From Occultella glacieicola (GTDB taxonomy: Bacteria > Actinomycetota > Actinomycetes > Actinomycetales > Beutenbergiaceae), in contig NZ_SMNA01000009.1 in assembly GCF_004353825.1 (NCBI RefSeq), forward strand, positions 556 to 64,555: a stretch of DNA of 64,000 bases, read 5' to 3'. Of the stretch, positions 17,521 to 29,533 are shown one piece after another. The notes beneath the pieces are model-generated. The model was not told where the DNA came from and made no database searches. It worked only from the letters and a program-made list of their open reading frames with translations. The position numbers were made by a program, and so were the translations under genes. The stretch's first letter is position 1; each line of letters starts with the position of its first letter.

Positions 17521-18219
17521 GTGACGACCGAACCGGTCGAGGACTCCGAGTCCAGCACTCGTGAACGCGTCCTCGCGCTGATCGTCGAACTCGGGCCGGT
17601 CACGGCCGCGGTGCTCGCGCAGCGACTCGACCTGACGTCCGCCGCGATCCGACGGCACCTGTCCGCGCTCGACTCCGGCGGCCAGATCGCCGAGCGGGAG
17701 GATGCCACGCACGCCCCACGCCGGCGCGGGCGACCCGCCAAGCAGTACATCGCGACGGCGGCGGCCCACAGCCACCTCGGTCAGGCCTCCGCGGACCTGG
17801 CGGTGCATGCACTCGAGCACCTCGCCAAGGTGCTCGGGCCGGGCGCCGTCGAAGGCTTCGCCGAGGAACGCTCGGCGGAACTGCGCCGCCGGTACGCCGC
17901 CGCCGTGGGCGGCGCCGGACCGGACCTGCCCGCTCGCACCGCGGCCCTCGCGGAGGCGCTCAGCAAGGACGGCTACGCCGCCACCTCCCGCCCCTTCGGG
18001 AACGGCGTGGCCGTGCAACTGTGCCAGGGCCACTGCCCGGTGCAGGAGATCGCGACCCAGTTCCCCCAGCTGTGTGAGGCGGAGACCCGCGCGTTCTCCG
18101 ACCTCCTCGGCGTCCATGTCCAACGGCTCGCCACCCTCGCCGGTGGAGAGCACGTGTGCACGACCCATATCCCGGTGACGATCCCGACCCGTGCGGAAGG
18201 AAAGAGAACACGCCCATGA
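17521..18219 (+). CDS. sufR: SufR-type Fe-S cluster-sensing transcriptional repressor
   Basis: 232 aa. The N-terminal winged helix-turn-helix is at residues about 13-62 ([20 protein letters not shown]-like; the visible core is [16 protein letters not shown]), followed by [10 protein letters not shown]. Cysteines are at 168, 172, 185 and 213; the 172/185/213 spacing (13 and 28 residues) is that of the cluster-binding cysteines described for SufR. The protein thus probably holds a [4Fe-4S] or [2Fe-2S] cluster and represses suf when clusters are plentiful. It is the first gene of the operon and overlaps sufB by 4 bases, so it should control its own synthesis. Confidence 0.92.
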   Translation: MTTEPVEDSESSTRERVLALIVELGPVTAAVLAQRLDLTSAAIRRHLSALDSGGQIAEREDATHAPRRRGRPAKQYIATAAAHSHLGQASADLAVHALEHLAKVLGPGAVEGFAEERSAELRRRYAAAVGGAGPDLPARTAALAEALSKDGYAATSRPFGNGVAVQLCQGHCPVQEIATQFPQLCEAETRAFSDLLGVHVQRLATLAGGEHVCTTHIPVTIPTRAEGKRTRP

Positions 18220-19661
18220 CGACACCGACCGAGACCACCCCCACGACAGAACCGATGACGCAGGACGAGACCATCGCGTCCATCGGCAACTACAACTACG
18301 GCTGGCACGACGCCGACGACGCCGGTGCGAACGCCACCCGGGGACTCTCGGAGGACGTGGTCCGCAACATCTCGCACCTCAAGGGCGAGTCGGAGTGGAT
18401 GCTGAAGACCCGGCTGAAGGCGCTGCGGCTGTTCGACAAGAAGCCGATGCCGAACTGGGGCGCCGACCTCACCGGGATCGACTTCGACAACATCAAGTAC
18501 TTCGTGCGGTCGACCGAGAAGCAGGCGCAGAGCTGGGAGGACCTCCCCGAGGAGATCAAGACCACCTACGACAAGCTCGGCATCCCGGAGGCGGAGAAGC
18601 AGCGCCTCGTGGCCGGCGTCGCGGCCCAGTACGAGTCCGAGGTGGTCTACCACCAGATCAACGAGGAGCTCGAGCGCCAGGGTGTGCTGTTCCTCGACAC
18701 CGACACGGCGCTGCGCGAGCACCCGGAGATCTTCGAGGAGTACTTCGGCTCGGTGATCCCCTCCGGTGACAACAAGTTCGCCGCCCTGAACACCGCGGTC
18801 TGGTCCGGTGGGTCGTTCGTGTACGTGCCGCCGGGCGTGCACGTGGAGATCCCGCTGCAGGCCTACTTCCGGATCAACACCGAGAACATGGGTCAGTTCG
18901 AGCGGACCCTGATCATCGCCGACGAGGGCTCCTACGTGCACTACGTGGAGGGCTGCACGGCGCCGATCTACTCCTCCGACTCGCTGCACTCGGCGGTCGT
19001 GGAGATCATCGTCAAGAAGAACGCGCGGGTCCGGTACACGACGATCCAGAACTGGTCGAACAACGTGTACAACCTCGTCACCAAGCGGGCCACCGCCGCC
19101 GAGGGCGCCACCATGGAGTGGATCGACGGGAACATCGGTTCCAAGGTCACCATGAAGTACCCGGCCGTCTACCTGACCGGGGAGCACGCCCGGGGTGAGA
19201 CCCTCTCGATCGCGTTCGCCGGCGAGGGGCAGCACCAGGACACCGGTTCGAAGATGGTGCACATGGCGCCGCACACGTCCTCCTCCATCGTCTCGAAGTC
19301 CGTGGCGAGGGGCGGTGGCCGGGCGTCCTATCGGGGCCTGGTCCAGGTGCTCGACGGCGCCGAGGCATCCAAGTCGAACGTGCTCTGTGACGCGCTCCTG
19401 GTGGACACGATCTCCCGGTCGGACACCTACCCCTATGTGGACGTGCGCGAGGACGACGTCGAGATGGGCCACGAGGCCACGGTGTCGAAGGTGAGCGAGG
19501 ACCAGCTCTTCTACCTGATGTCCCGCGGACTGCCGGAGACCGAGGCGATGGCCATGATCGTCCGGGGCTTCGTGGAACCGATCGCCCGCGAGCTCCCGAT
19601 GGAGTACGCGCTCGAACTGAACCGACTGATCGAACTGCAGATGGAAGGGGCCGTCGGCTGA
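18216..19661 (+). CDS. sufB: Fe-S cluster assembly scaffold protein SufB
   Basis: 481 aa. ATG start chosen: GGAAGGAAAGAG lies upstream and the codon overlaps the sufR stop. It is a component of the SufBC2D scaffold on which clusters are built. Seen: [13 protein letters not shown] near the N-terminus, [20 protein letters not shown] (start of the beta-helix), [20 protein letters not shown] with the conserved Cys, and the C-terminal helical part [18 protein letters not shown] that binds SufC. Length is typical (470-480 aa). It shares a one-base stop/start overlap with sufD. Confidence 0.96.
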   Translation: MTTPTETTPTTEPMTQDETIASIGNYNYGWHDADDAGANATRGLSEDVVRNISHLKGESEWMLKTRLKALRLFDKKPMPNWGADLTGIDFDNIKYFVRSTEKQAQSWEDLPEEIKTTYDKLGIPEAEKQRLVAGVAAQYESEVVYHQINEELERQGVLFLDTDTALREHPEIFEEYFGSVIPSGDNKFAALNTAVWSGGSFVYVPPGVHVEIPLQAYFRINTENMGQFERTLIIADEGSYVHYVEGCTAPIYSSDSLHSAVVEIIVKKNARVRYTTIQNWSNNVYNLVTKRATAAEGATMEWIDGNIGSKVTMKYPAVYLTGEHARGETLSIAFAGEGQHQDTGSKMVHMAPHTSSSIVSKSVARGGGRASYRGLVQVLDGAEASKSNVLCDALLVDTISRSDTYPYVDVREDDVEMGHEATVSKVSEDQLFYLMSRGLPETEAMAMIVRGFVEPIARELPMEYALELNRLIELQMEGAVG

Positions 19662-20944
19662 TGTCGACCACCACAACTGAGACCACCGACCACACCGGCC
19701 TGAGCACCGACCACTCGCGGGCCGTCGCCGACGGCGCGCACACGCACGGGCAGGGCCGGGTGCCGGAGAGCTCCCGGGCCGACCGCGCGACGTCCTTCGC
19801 GCTCGCCGACTTCCCGCTGCCCACCGGCCGCGAGGAGGACTGGCGGTTCTCCCCGGTCGGTCGCCTCCAGGGCCTGTTCGGCGGCGTCCTGACCGGAGCC
19901 GCGCCGCAGGTCGAGATCACCGGCGACCCGAAGGTCACCGTCGAGCGCGTCGGTCACGACGACCCACGGCTGGGCGCCGTCGGGGCCCCAGGGGACCGGC
20001 TCGCCGCGACCGCCTGGGAGTCCTTCGACCAGGCCCTGGTCATCACCGTGCCCGCCAACCACGTCACGGCCGGGGAGACCCTCGTGACGATCACCGGGAC
20101 GGACACCACGCCCGCCGCCCAGCACATCCTGATCGTCGCCGAGTCCCTCAGCGAGGGCGTCGTGGTGCTCGACCACCGCGGCAGCGCCGAGCTCGCCCAG
20201 ACCGTCGAGATCCAGGTCAAGGACGGCGCCTCGCTGCGGGTCGTCTCCGTTCAGGACTGGGACACCGGCGCCGTGCACGCCTCGAGCCACCGCGCCATGC
20301 TCGGCCGGGACGCGACCCTGCGGCACGTGGTCATCACCCTCGGTGGGGACGTCGTCCGGATCACCCCGGAGGCCGCGTTCACCGGGACCGGCGGTGAGGT
20401 CGAGATGAACGGCCTGTACTTCGCCGACGCCGGCCAGCACCAGGAGCACCGCCTGTTCGTGGACCACGCCGTGCCGAACTGCACGTCCCGGGTCACCTAC
20501 AAGGGCGCGCTGCAGGGCGACGGTGCGCACGCCGTGTGGATCGGGGACGTCCTGATCCGCAAGGAGGCCGAGGGCACCGACACCTACGAGCTGAACCGCA
20601 ACCTGGTGCTCACCGACGGCGCCCGCGCCGACTCGGTGCCGAACCTGGAGATCGAGACCGGCGAGATCGAGGGAGCCGGGCACGCGTCCGCCACCGGGCG
20701 CTTCGACGACGAGCAGCTGTTCTACCTGCGCTCGCGCGGCATCCCCGAGGCGGCCGCCCGCCGGCTCGTGGTGCGCGGCTTCTTCGCCGAGATGATCGCG
20801 AAGATCGGCGTGCAGTCCGTGCAGGACCGACTGCTCGCTGCGATCGACGCCGAACTCGACGTCGTCATGGGCCACCTCATCGGCACCGACGACCTCGACG
20901 AGGCGGATGTGATCGCCGCCGTGGAGAGCGGCGTCGTCAAGTGA
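19661..20944 (+). CDS. sufD: Fe-S cluster assembly protein SufD
   Basis: 427 aa, ATG in TGATG overlap with sufB. It is a SufB paralogue and the partner in the SufBC2D complex, linked to iron acquisition. Seen: an N-terminal helical part with FPLPTGREEDWRFSPVGRL, a central beta-helix (EIQVKDGASLRVVSVQDWD, MNGLYFADAGQHQEHRLFVD), and the conserved C-terminal DDEQLFYLRSRGIPEAAARR stretch that docks SufC. The histidine-containing HRLFVDHAVP segment is the region implicated in the SufB-SufD interface. Its end overlaps the Rieske gene by 4 bases. Confidence 0.95.
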   Translation: MSTTTTETTDHTGLSTDHSRAVADGAHTHGQGRVPESSRADRATSFALADFPLPTGREEDWRFSPVGRLQGLFGGVLTGAAPQVEITGDPKVTVERVGHDDPRLGAVGAPGDRLAATAWESFDQALVITVPANHVTAGETLVTITGTDTTPAAQHILIVAESLSEGVVVLDHRGSAELAQTVEIQVKDGASLRVVSVQDWDTGAVHASSHRAMLGRDATLRHVVITLGGDVVRITPEAAFTGTGGEVEMNGLYFADAGQHQEHRLFVDHAVPNCTSRVTYKGALQGDGAHAVWIGDVLIRKEAEGTDTYELNRNLVLTDGARADSVPNLEIETGEIEGAGHASATGRFDDEQLFYLRSRGIPEAAARRLVVRGFFAEMIAKIGVQSVQDRLLAAIDAELDVVMGHLIGTDDLDEADVIAAVESGVVK

Positions 20945-21294
20945 GCGCGCAGGTGGTGGCCGCCCGTGACGATCTCGAGGTGGGGGAGACCCTCAAGCTC
21001 GAGCTCGACGGCGCGGACGGCTCGCTCGTCGAGGTGGCCCTGGTCCGGGCCGAGGACGGCGAGTACTACGCCGTCAACGACGTCTGCTCGCACGGGCAGG
21101 TCTCGCTCTCCGAGGGCGAGGTGGACGGCACCACGATCGAGTGCTGGCTGCACGGCTCCACCTTCGACCTGCACACCGGCAAGCCCCTGTCCCTCCCGGC
21201 CACCCGGCCGGTCCCCGTCTACCCGGTGAGTTACGACGGCGACAACGTCCTGGTGGACGTGGACGCCCCGCTCGCCGCCCATCAGAACGTCTGA
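20941..21294 (+). CDS. Rieske [2Fe-2S] ferredoxin-like protein within the suf operon
   Basis: 117 aa, GTG start overlapping sufD. A single Rieske domain with ligands Cys49, His51, Cys68 and His71 (DVCSHGQVSLSEG and IECWLHGSTFDLHTG), of the small soluble type annotated as non-heme iron oxygenase ferredoxin subunit. No oxygenase gene is nearby. A gene of this kind between sufD and sufC is recurrent in actinobacterial suf operons (as I recall) but absent from enterobacterial ones. A role as electron donor to the SufBC2D step or as a dedicated cluster recipient is inference. It is followed by a 21-base gap with GAAGAAGAGAG before sufC. Confidence 0.92.
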   Translation: MSAQVVAARDDLEVGETLKLELDGADGSLVEVALVRAEDGEYYAVNDVCSHGQVSLSEGEVDGTTIECWLHGSTFDLHTGKPLSLPATRPVPVYPVSYDGDNVLVDVDAPLAAHQNV

Positions 21295-21315
21295 GAAGAA
21301 GAGAGAACACCGCAC

Positions 21316-23879
<2,564 letters not shown>

Positions 23880-23898
23880 CCTTGGATCAGGAGCAGCC

Positions 23899-24231
23899 AT
23901 GAGCACCGAAGCAACCAGCGCCGTCCCGAACGCCGCCGACGTCGAGGAGGCCCTCCGCGACGTCATCGACCCCGAGCTGGGCATCAACGTCGTCGACCTG
24001 GGTCTCGTCTACGGGATCACCCTCGACCAGAACAACGTGGCCATGATCGACATGACACTCACCTCGGCGGCCTGCCCGCTGACCGACGTCATCGAGGATC
24101 AGGCCGCCCAGGCCCTCGAGGGCATCACCGCCGGGCAGCGCATCAACTGGGTGTGGATGCCGCCGTGGGGCCCGGACAAGATCACCGAGGACGGCCGCCA
24201 GCAGCTGCGGGCGCTGGGGTTCAACGTCTGA
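23899..24231 (+). CDS. sufT: SufT/MIP18-like metal-sulfur cluster assembly factor (DUF59)
   Basis: 110 aa, ATG with GATCAGGAGCAG upstream. A complete DUF59 domain: VIDPELGINVVDLGLVYGI, the conserved Cys in TSAACPLTDVIEDQ, and WMPPWGPDKITEDGRQQLRA. It assists maturation or delivery of Fe-S clusters under high demand. It is the last gene of the operon, the same ending as in mycobacteria. No clear hairpin terminator follows; downstream sequence is non-conserved and decayed. Confidence 0.93.
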   Translation: MSTEATSAVPNAADVEEALRDVIDPELGINVVDLGLVYGITLDQNNVAMIDMTLTSAACPLTDVIEDQAAQALEGITAGQRINWVWMPPWGPDKITEDGRQQLRALGFNV

Positions 24232-24672
24232 GTTCGGCCGGCTGGTCGCCGAGACCACGGGCGTTCGATGGGCGCCGGAGTTCGTCTCGGCGTTCTTCGA
24301 CTCGGACACGAGGATGTAGACCGGATGCGTTCCTCGCGCGACGGTCGACCCGAGGTTCGCAGTAGGCCTGAGCGGTCCTGGAACCCATCGGAGCCCCGTG
24401 GGATCCGATCGAGCATCTCATCACGGCTGTCAGCGCCGCGGAGACGCGGATGGTCGACGAGCGCCTCACGGAGCTTGCCTCGCCCCGGGTGGCTGCCGTC
24501 CCGCTGAGCCTGTTCTGACCGGATTGCGACGCCGACACCCGTGACGGCTGGGGTCCTGGTTCAGGACGGCCGAGTGGCGAGATCTGGCGCACCCGACCGG
24601 CACCTGGCCGCGGCTCCTGAACACGCGGACCGATTCGTGGCGAGGTCGATCGAGCCTTCCAGTGCGGTGTCG
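24232..24672. other. Gene-free stretch with decayed coding fragments
   Basis: No intact gene is supported over these 441 bases. Two short plus-strand pieces look like remains of coding sequence: bases 24233-24316 read FGRLVAETTGVRWAPEFVSA and then stop in frame 2, and bases 24372-24518 read VLEPIGAPWDPIEHLITAVS and on to PLSLF-stop in frame 3. They are in different frames with stops between, so if they come from one gene it is broken. I do not recognise the family. No tRNA, repeat or terminator is seen. Base composition is slightly less GC-rich than the flanks. Confidence 0.4.
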
Positions 24673-25187
24673 TTAGTTGGCGGCTTCGGAGGTGCCATTG
24701 GAGTCTTGCCGGTGTCGAGCCCGTTCAGCGATCCCGCCGAAGAACTTGCCGGTTGCCTCGCTTGCCCGCGCGAAACCGTCAGCTCCCGAGTCGATTGCCT
24801 TGGCCCGGGTGGTCTGCGCCCGATCGAGCGTCTGCGTGCCGAACCGGCGGGCGACTCCCACGCCCTCGGCGCCAGCATCGACCACCTTATCCTTGAGCTC
24901 GGTGGCTGCGTCGCGCCACCGCTTCGCTTCGGCGGATTGCCGGTCGGACTCGATGCCGAGCCTTTCGTGGAAGTCGACGACGACGGTCGCGACGTGGTCG
25001 CTCGCCCGCACCACCGCCGGGGACTCGAGGGGGTTGAGAAGCACCTTCTTGTTGGCCAGCCCGGCCGCGCGGTCCACGCGGACGATGAGGTGCTCCGTCG
25101 TGTGGGAGAACCGAGGACCGCAAGCCCGTCGCCATCGCTGACCAACTTGACGTGGACCTCGACATCCGCTGAACACCGGATTAGCAT
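24673..25187 (-). pseudogene. Frameshifted small gene of unknown function
   Basis: From ATG 25187 the minus strand reads MLIRCSADVEVHVKLVSDGD and on to LAVLGS in one frame; the sequence then continues sensibly only in another frame (SHTTEHLIVRVDRAAGLANK and on) to a TAA at 24675-24673. The switch is near 25105-25120 and equals a 1-base deletion. Joined, the product would be about 171 residues: a short beta-rich start, then a long Ala/Glu/Lys/Arg-rich helical tail (KRWRDAATELKDKVVDAG). I do not recognise it. Its start codon overlaps that of the divergent TetR gene. A sequencing error cannot be excluded, but the neighbouring decayed stretch supports real decay. Confidence 0.6.
25147..25175 (+). 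promoter_or_regulatory. Possible promoter of the TetR gene
   Basis: TTGACG at 25147-25152 with a 17-base gap to TGAACA at 25170-25175 would place transcription start near the first ATG at 25186. The -10 is a weak match. Confidence 0.3.
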
Positions 25188-25188
25188 G

Positions 25189-25878
25189 ATGAACGTGCGT
25201 TCAGGCCAGCGTGTTCGTCCGGTGCCGGCATCGGACCTGACGGCGCGCGCACGGATTCGCGACGCCGCGATCGAGCGCTTTGCCAGGGACGGCTTCGGCG
25301 CGGGAGTGCGCACGGTCGCCGCTGATGCGGGCGTCAGCGCCGCGCTGGTTCTGCATCACTTCGGATCGAAGGATCGACTGCGCGAGCACTGCGACGAGCA
25401 CGTCCTCGGGGAGATCCGATCGGCCAAGGCCGAGAGCATCGCGAAGGCGGAGTCCGGCTCGTTCCTCGAGCGCTTCGCAACCGCGGAGCAGTACGCGACG
25501 ATCCTCGGTTACGTTCTGCGTTCCCTGCTCGACGGTGGGCCGCTGGCTCAAGCGTTCGTACGGCACATGGTCGACGACGCGAACGAATACGTGGCGGCGG
25601 CGGTCGCGTCGGGAATCGCCGTGCCGAGTCGGGACGAGCGCGCTCGCGCCCGCTACCTCACCCTGTCGGCACTGGGCGCGATGATGCTGTCGATCACCCT
25701 CGACCCTCCCGAGGATCTGAGCGATCTCAGTTCCTTCATGCGCGGGTTCTTCGACGAGTTCACCCTGCCGACCCTTGAGTTGTACACGGAGGGCTTCCTC
25801 ACGACCCGACGCATGCTCGACGACTACCTCCTCTATGTGGGCGATCCACCAGGTGAGCGCACGGCTCCGATGAATTGA
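25189..25878 (+). CDS. TetR family transcriptional regulator
   Basis: 229 aa from ATG 25189; ATG 25186, GTG 25195 or GTG 25222 are also possible and no Shine-Dalgarno sequence decides. The N-terminal TetR helix-turn-helix is RIRDAAIERFARDGFGAG through VAADAGVSAALVLHHFGSKD. The C-terminal ligand domain (about 95-225) has the form seen in regulators of ABC exporters (FLERFATAEQYATILGYVLR). It is directly followed by an ABC ATPase and permease on the same strand, 45 bases downstream, so it most likely represses that exporter and itself. A 14-bp palindrome covers its start codons. Confidence 0.85.
   Translation: MNVRSGQRVRPVPASDLTARARIRDAAIERFARDGFGAGVRTVAADAGVSAALVLHHFGSKDRLREHCDEHVLGEIRSAKAESIAKAESGSFLERFATAEQYATILGYVLRSLLDGGPLAQAFVRHMVDDANEYVAAAVASGIAVPSRDERARARYLTLSALGAMMLSITLDPPEDLSDLSSFMRGFFDEFTLPTLELYTEGFLTTRRMLDDYLLYVGDPPGERTAPMN
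25190..25203. promoter_or_regulatory. TetR-type operator palindrome
   Basis: TGAACGTGCGTTCA: six-base arms TGAACG and CGTTCA are perfectly inverted around TG, the geometry of many TetR-family operators. It lies on top of the candidate start codons of the TetR gene, so binding would block the promoter or the first bases of the transcript. Confidence 0.55.
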
Positions 25879-25923
25879 GCCCACGCGCACCAGGTAGATC
25901 CCTCGACGATGAGAAGGAAGACC

Positions 25924-26925
25924 ATGACCAGCACGACTCGGCGTGCCCCCGGCACGCCCGCCATCGAGATCCACGACCTGCACAAATCGTTCGGCACCGT
26001 CAAGGCGCTGGATGGACTCGACCTGACCGTCGCCGACGGACAGGTGGCCGGGTTCCTCGGCCCGAACGGGGCCGGCAAGTCCACCACCATCCGGGTCCTG
26101 CTGGGCCTGCTCCGTTCGGATGCCGGCTCGGCACGGATCCTCGGCGGGCACCCCTGGCGTGACGCCGTGGCTCTGCACCGACGGCTCGCCTACGTCCCGG
26201 GCGATGTGTCGCTGTGGCCGAACCTCACCGGTGGGGAGGCCATCGACTACCTGACCCGGCTGCGCGGCCGGACGGACGCCAAGCGCAAGGCGGAGCTCCT
26301 GGAGCGCTTCGAGCTCGACCCCACGAAGAAGGCCGCCACGTACTCGAAGGGGAACCGCCAGAAGGTGGCCCTGGTGGCGGCCCTCGCCTCGCGCGTCGAC
26401 CTCCTCGTGCTCGACGAACCGACGTCCGGCCTGGATCCGTTGATGGAGGCCGTTTTCACCGACTATGTGCGGGAGGCCAAGGACCAGGGCACCTCGGTGC
26501 TGCTGAGCAGCCACATCCTGTCCGAGGTCGAGAAGGTCTGCGACACCGTCACCATCATCCGTAGTGGACGGGCCGTGGAGGCCGGGACACTTGACGAGCT
26601 TCGGCATCTGACCCGCACCAGCGTGACCGCCGTCGTCGACGGCGACCCCAGCGCGATCGAATCGCTGCCTGGCGTGCACGGCCTGGTTGCCACGCCGAAC
26701 GGCGCGGGCACCCGGGTCACGTTCGACGTCGACAACGCCAGCATGGGCGAACTTCTGCCCGCGATCGGGGCGCTCGGGGTGCGCTCGCTCACCGCGGCGC
26801 CGCCGTCGCTGGAGGAGTTGTTCATGCGGCACTACGGCGTTGACATCGCGTCGGATGAGCCCGGGGAACCGGCGGGCCGACACTCGGCAGTGGCGACCCC
26901 CGAGCACTCGGCGGGTGCGCGATGA
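25924..26925 (+). CDS. ABC transporter ATP-binding protein (drug exporter type)
   Basis: 333 aa. ATG 25924 preferred because AGAAGGAAG precedes it; an ATG at 25909 would add five residues. Walker [16 protein letters not shown], signature [16 protein letters not shown] (SKGNR instead of SGGQ, a variant common in this antibiotic-exporter subfamily), Walker [20 protein letters not shown] and switch [13 protein letters not shown]-terminal extension of about 90 residues ([20 protein letters not shown]) is typical of the subfamily. It overlaps the permease gene by 4 bases. Confidence 0.9.
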   Translation: MTSTTRRAPGTPAIEIHDLHKSFGTVKALDGLDLTVADGQVAGFLGPNGAGKSTTIRVLLGLLRSDAGSARILGGHPWRDAVALHRRLAYVPGDVSLWPNLTGGEAIDYLTRLRGRTDAKRKAELLERFELDPTKKAATYSKGNRQKVALVAALASRVDLLVLDEPTSGLDPLMEAVFTDYVREAKDQGTSVLLSSHILSEVEKVCDTVTIIRSGRAVEAGTLDELRHLTRTSVTAVVDGDPSAIESLPGVHGLVATPNGAGTRVTFDVDNASMGELLPAIGALGVRSLTAAPPSLEELFMRHYGVDIASDEPGEPAGRHSAVATPEHSAGAR

Positions 26926-28589
26926 GCGCTGCCGTCGCAGCGAACGCGGTCACCGAGCAGGGACGCGCCGGTTCAAGCACCCTCACCGGGACGTGGCGGT
27001 TGGTGCGCTTCATCGTTCGTCGCGACCGGGTGCGGATCGTGGTCTGGGCCGCCTCGGTCGTCGCCTTCTACGCCTATTTCACGTTCGCCCTCGACACCGT
27101 CTTCGCCGACCCGGTCGCCCGGCAGGGGCGTGCCGCGGTCATGGAGACACCGGCCGGCATCGTCATGGGCGGTCCCGGCTACGGCCTCGATGACTACACC
27201 ACCGGCGTGGCCATCGCGAACGAAGGCATCGTCTGGATGGTGCTCGCCCTCGCAGTGATGAGCATCCTGCACGTGGTCAGGCACACCCGGGCCGAGGAGG
27301 AGTCCGGCCGCTCCGAGTTGGTCCGGGCCGCCGGGGTGGGTCGCCATGCCCCGGCCACGGCCGCAGTCATCACCCTGGTCGCGATGCAGGCGCTGATCGC
27401 GGTCGTCGGCGCGCTCGCGATGGTCGGGGTGGGCTCGGAACTGGACGTGGTCGACTCCTTCGGTGTGACGATCGGGTCCGGTCTCAGTGCGTTGGTGTTC
27501 GGCGCCGTGGCCGTCGTGTTCTGCCAGGTGATGGAGCACGGGCGCGGCGCGATGGGAGCGAGCCTGGCCGTGCTCGGTCTCGCGTTCGTGGTCCGCGCCG
27601 TCGGCGACATGCGCGAGCTCGGCGGCAGCACCCTGTCCTGGTTCTCGCCGTTCGCGTGGGCCCAGCAGATGCGCTCGTTCGTCGACCTGCGATGGTGGCC
27701 GGCGCTCCTGTCCGTGGCGGCCACGGCGATGCTGCTCTGGCTGGGGTCGGTGCTCGCCTCCAGGCGCGACTTCGGCGGCGGCATGGTGGCTTCCCGGCCC
27801 GGTCGCGCGGGCGCGAGGTCGTCCCTGCGGCACCCGTTCGTCCTGGCTTGGCAGCAACAGCGTGGCGCGCTGATGTGGAGCAGCCTCGGGCTCGGGCTGA
27901 TGTGGTTCGCGACCGGCACACTGATGCCCGAGATCGGCACCATGATCGGCGACATCGTCGCCGACAATCCCGCGGCCGAGCAGATCTTCGGCCCGGGCTC
28001 CTCCGCGCTCAGCGTCACCTTCCTGGGCGTCATGATCCTGTTCTCCGCGCTCTGCTGCGCGGCGTATGCCATCGTGATGGGCGGCCGCCCGAACGGGGAG
28101 GAGCGGGCGGGCCGGGCGGAACTCGCCCTGTCGCTGCCCGTGTCCCGGCCCCGCTGGCTCGGCTCCCAACTGCTCGCGGCAGGTCTCGGCACCGTGGTCC
28201 TGTTGGGTGTGAGCACCTATGGAATGTGGCTCGGCGCCGTCACCGTGGGCTGGACGGACCAGACCTTCGCCGACTACACGGTGGTAATCGTGAACTACCT
28301 GCCGGCCGTGCTCGTGTACCTCGGGCTGACGTCAGCGCTCTTCGCCTGGTTCCCGAGGTTCACCGGGGTCACCTGGGCGCTCCTCGCGTACACCTTCGTG
28401 GTCGGGATGTTCGGCGGCCTTTTCGAGTTGCCCGACTGGGCACTGCGCCTCTCGCCGTTCGACTGGGTACCCGGGCCGTTCCTCGACGACGTCGCCGTCG
28501 GTGACCTGATCGTTCTGTGGGCGGTGGCGGTGGCGCTGCCCGTCCTCGCGTTCGTCGGCTTCCGGCGCCGCGACGTGGTGACCACCTGA
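26922..28589 (+). CDS. ABC-2 family exporter permease (polyketide antibiotic exporter-like)
   Basis: 555 aa, ATG overlapping the ATPase gene. It is a double-length ABC-2 permease with about 12 membrane helices arranged as two six-helix halves, as in the TetR-associated tetronasin/polyketide exporters of actinobacteria. The ends of each half show the repeated [20 protein letters not shown]-like and [19 protein letters not shown] motifs, the 'EERxGRxEL' feature of this family. It exports an unknown hydrophobic compound together with the ATPase. TetR control is implied by gene order. It is followed closely by a convergent peptidase gene. Confidence 0.88.
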   Translation: MSAAVAANAVTEQGRAGSSTLTGTWRLVRFIVRRDRVRIVVWAASVVAFYAYFTFALDTVFADPVARQGRAAVMETPAGIVMGGPGYGLDDYTTGVAIANEGIVWMVLALAVMSILHVVRHTRAEEESGRSELVRAAGVGRHAPATAAVITLVAMQALIAVVGALAMVGVGSELDVVDSFGVTIGSGLSALVFGAVAVVFCQVMEHGRGAMGASLAVLGLAFVVRAVGDMRELGGSTLSWFSPFAWAQQMRSFVDLRWWPALLSVAATAMLLWLGSVLASRRDFGGGMVASRPGRAGARSSLRHPFVLAWQQQRGALMWSSLGLGLMWFATGTLMPEIGTMIGDIVADNPAAEQIFGPGSSALSVTFLGVMILFSALCCAAYAIVMGGRPNGEERAGRAELALSLPVSRPRWLGSQLLAAGLGTVVLLGVSTYGMWLGAVTVGWTDQTFADYTVVIVNYLPAVLVYLGLTSALFAWFPRFTGVTWALLAYTFVVGMFGGLFELPDWALRLSPFDWVPGPFLDDVAVGDLIVLWAVAVALPVLAFVGFRRRDVVTT

Positions 28590-28599
28590 CCATCGGCGC

Positions 28600-29481
28600 T
28601 CAGAGCGAGGCGCCGTCCACCGCGAACGTGTCACACCCCTCGGGCCCGTCGTTGTACCCGGTGGTGAACCAGCGCTGCCGCTGCTCGGACGACCCGTGCG
28701 TCCACGACTCGGGGTGGGCCTGACCACCCTGCTGGGTCTGGATGTGGTCGTCGCCGACGGACGCGGCCGCGTCCAGCGCGGACGCCAACTGGGCGTCGGT
28801 GAACGGCTCCAGCAGGCGGTTGCCCTCGGCGTCGGTGGTGTTCACGGCGTTCGCCGCCCAGGCCCCGGCCAGGCAGTCCGCCTGCAGTTCCAGCCGGACC
28901 GCGTCCGAGGTGGGCCCGGTGTCGGTGTTGTCCACCTGGCCCATGATCCCGGAGAGGTTCTGGATGTGGTGGCCCCACTCGTGGGCGACCACGTACAGCT
29001 CCGCGAGCGGTCCGCCCTGCGCGCCCAGCTGCGTGGTCATCAGCTCGAAGAACGTCGGGTCCAGGTAGATGCCCTGGTCCGGCGGGCAGTAGAACGGCCC
29101 GACGGCGGCACTCGCCTGACCGCAGCCGGTGGACGTCCCGTCGGTGAACAGTTCCATGCCGGGGGAGGCGTAGGCGCCGCCGCTGATCTGTGGGTAGGCC
29201 TGCGCCCAGTAGTCGTCGAGTGAGGTGTACGCGCCGACCATCCGGCACTCGACGTCCTCGTTCGCGGCCGCCCCCGTGGTGCAGTGCTCGAGGCCGGTGT
29301 CGGACTCGCCGCCGGTGGCGCCGTCGTCGCCGGTCGCCAGGCCGGTCAGGTCGACGCCGAGCAACTGGGACAGCAGGAAGAGCACCAGGACGGTGCCGCC
29401 ACCGACCGCGACGCCGGCGCCGGTGCGGCGACGCCTGCGGACCCGGGACGGGTCCAGCTTCGCGTCCTCGTTGAACGTCAT
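28600..29481 (-). CDS. Neutral zinc metallopeptidase (YpfJ/KPN_02809 family)
   Basis: 293 aa, ATG start. A short cytoplasmic N-terminus (DPSRVRRRRRTGAG), one membrane helix (GGGTVLVLFLLSQLLGVDL, residues about 27-46) and a Gly/Asp/Thr-rich linker precede the peptidase domain. Zinc site VVAHEWGHHIQNLSG (HEXXH) with a downstream ELQADCLAGAWA, giving the third ligand Glu. It probably acts on the outside of the membrane. The family is widespread but its substrate is unknown. Transcription converges on the ABC exporter, 10 bases apart, and it is not part of that cassette. Confidence 0.92.
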   Translation of the reverse strand: MTFNEDAKLDPSRVRRRRRTGAGVAVGGGTVLVLFLLSQLLGVDLTGLATGDDGATGGESDTGLEHCTTGAAANEDVECRMVGAYTSLDDYWAQAYPQISGGAYASPGMELFTDGTSTGCGQASAAVGPFYCPPDQGIYLDPTFFELMTTQLGAQGGPLAELYVVAHEWGHHIQNLSGIMGQVDNTDTGPTSDAVRLELQADCLAGAWAANAVNTTDAEGNRLLEPFTDAQLASALDAAASVGDDHIQTQQGGQAHPESWTHGSSEQRQRWFTTGYNDGPEGCDTFAVDGASL

Positions 29482-29533
29482 GAACCAACGCTAGCCGCGA
29501 ACCGGCGGAACTACCCGTCAGGGGCCGCGTGGG

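Noticed and set aside
24541-25188. Long N-terminal extension of the TetR protein
   Set aside because: The open frame continues upstream, but the sequence is antisense to the pseudogene and has no TetR character; the family starts just before RIRDAAIERFA.
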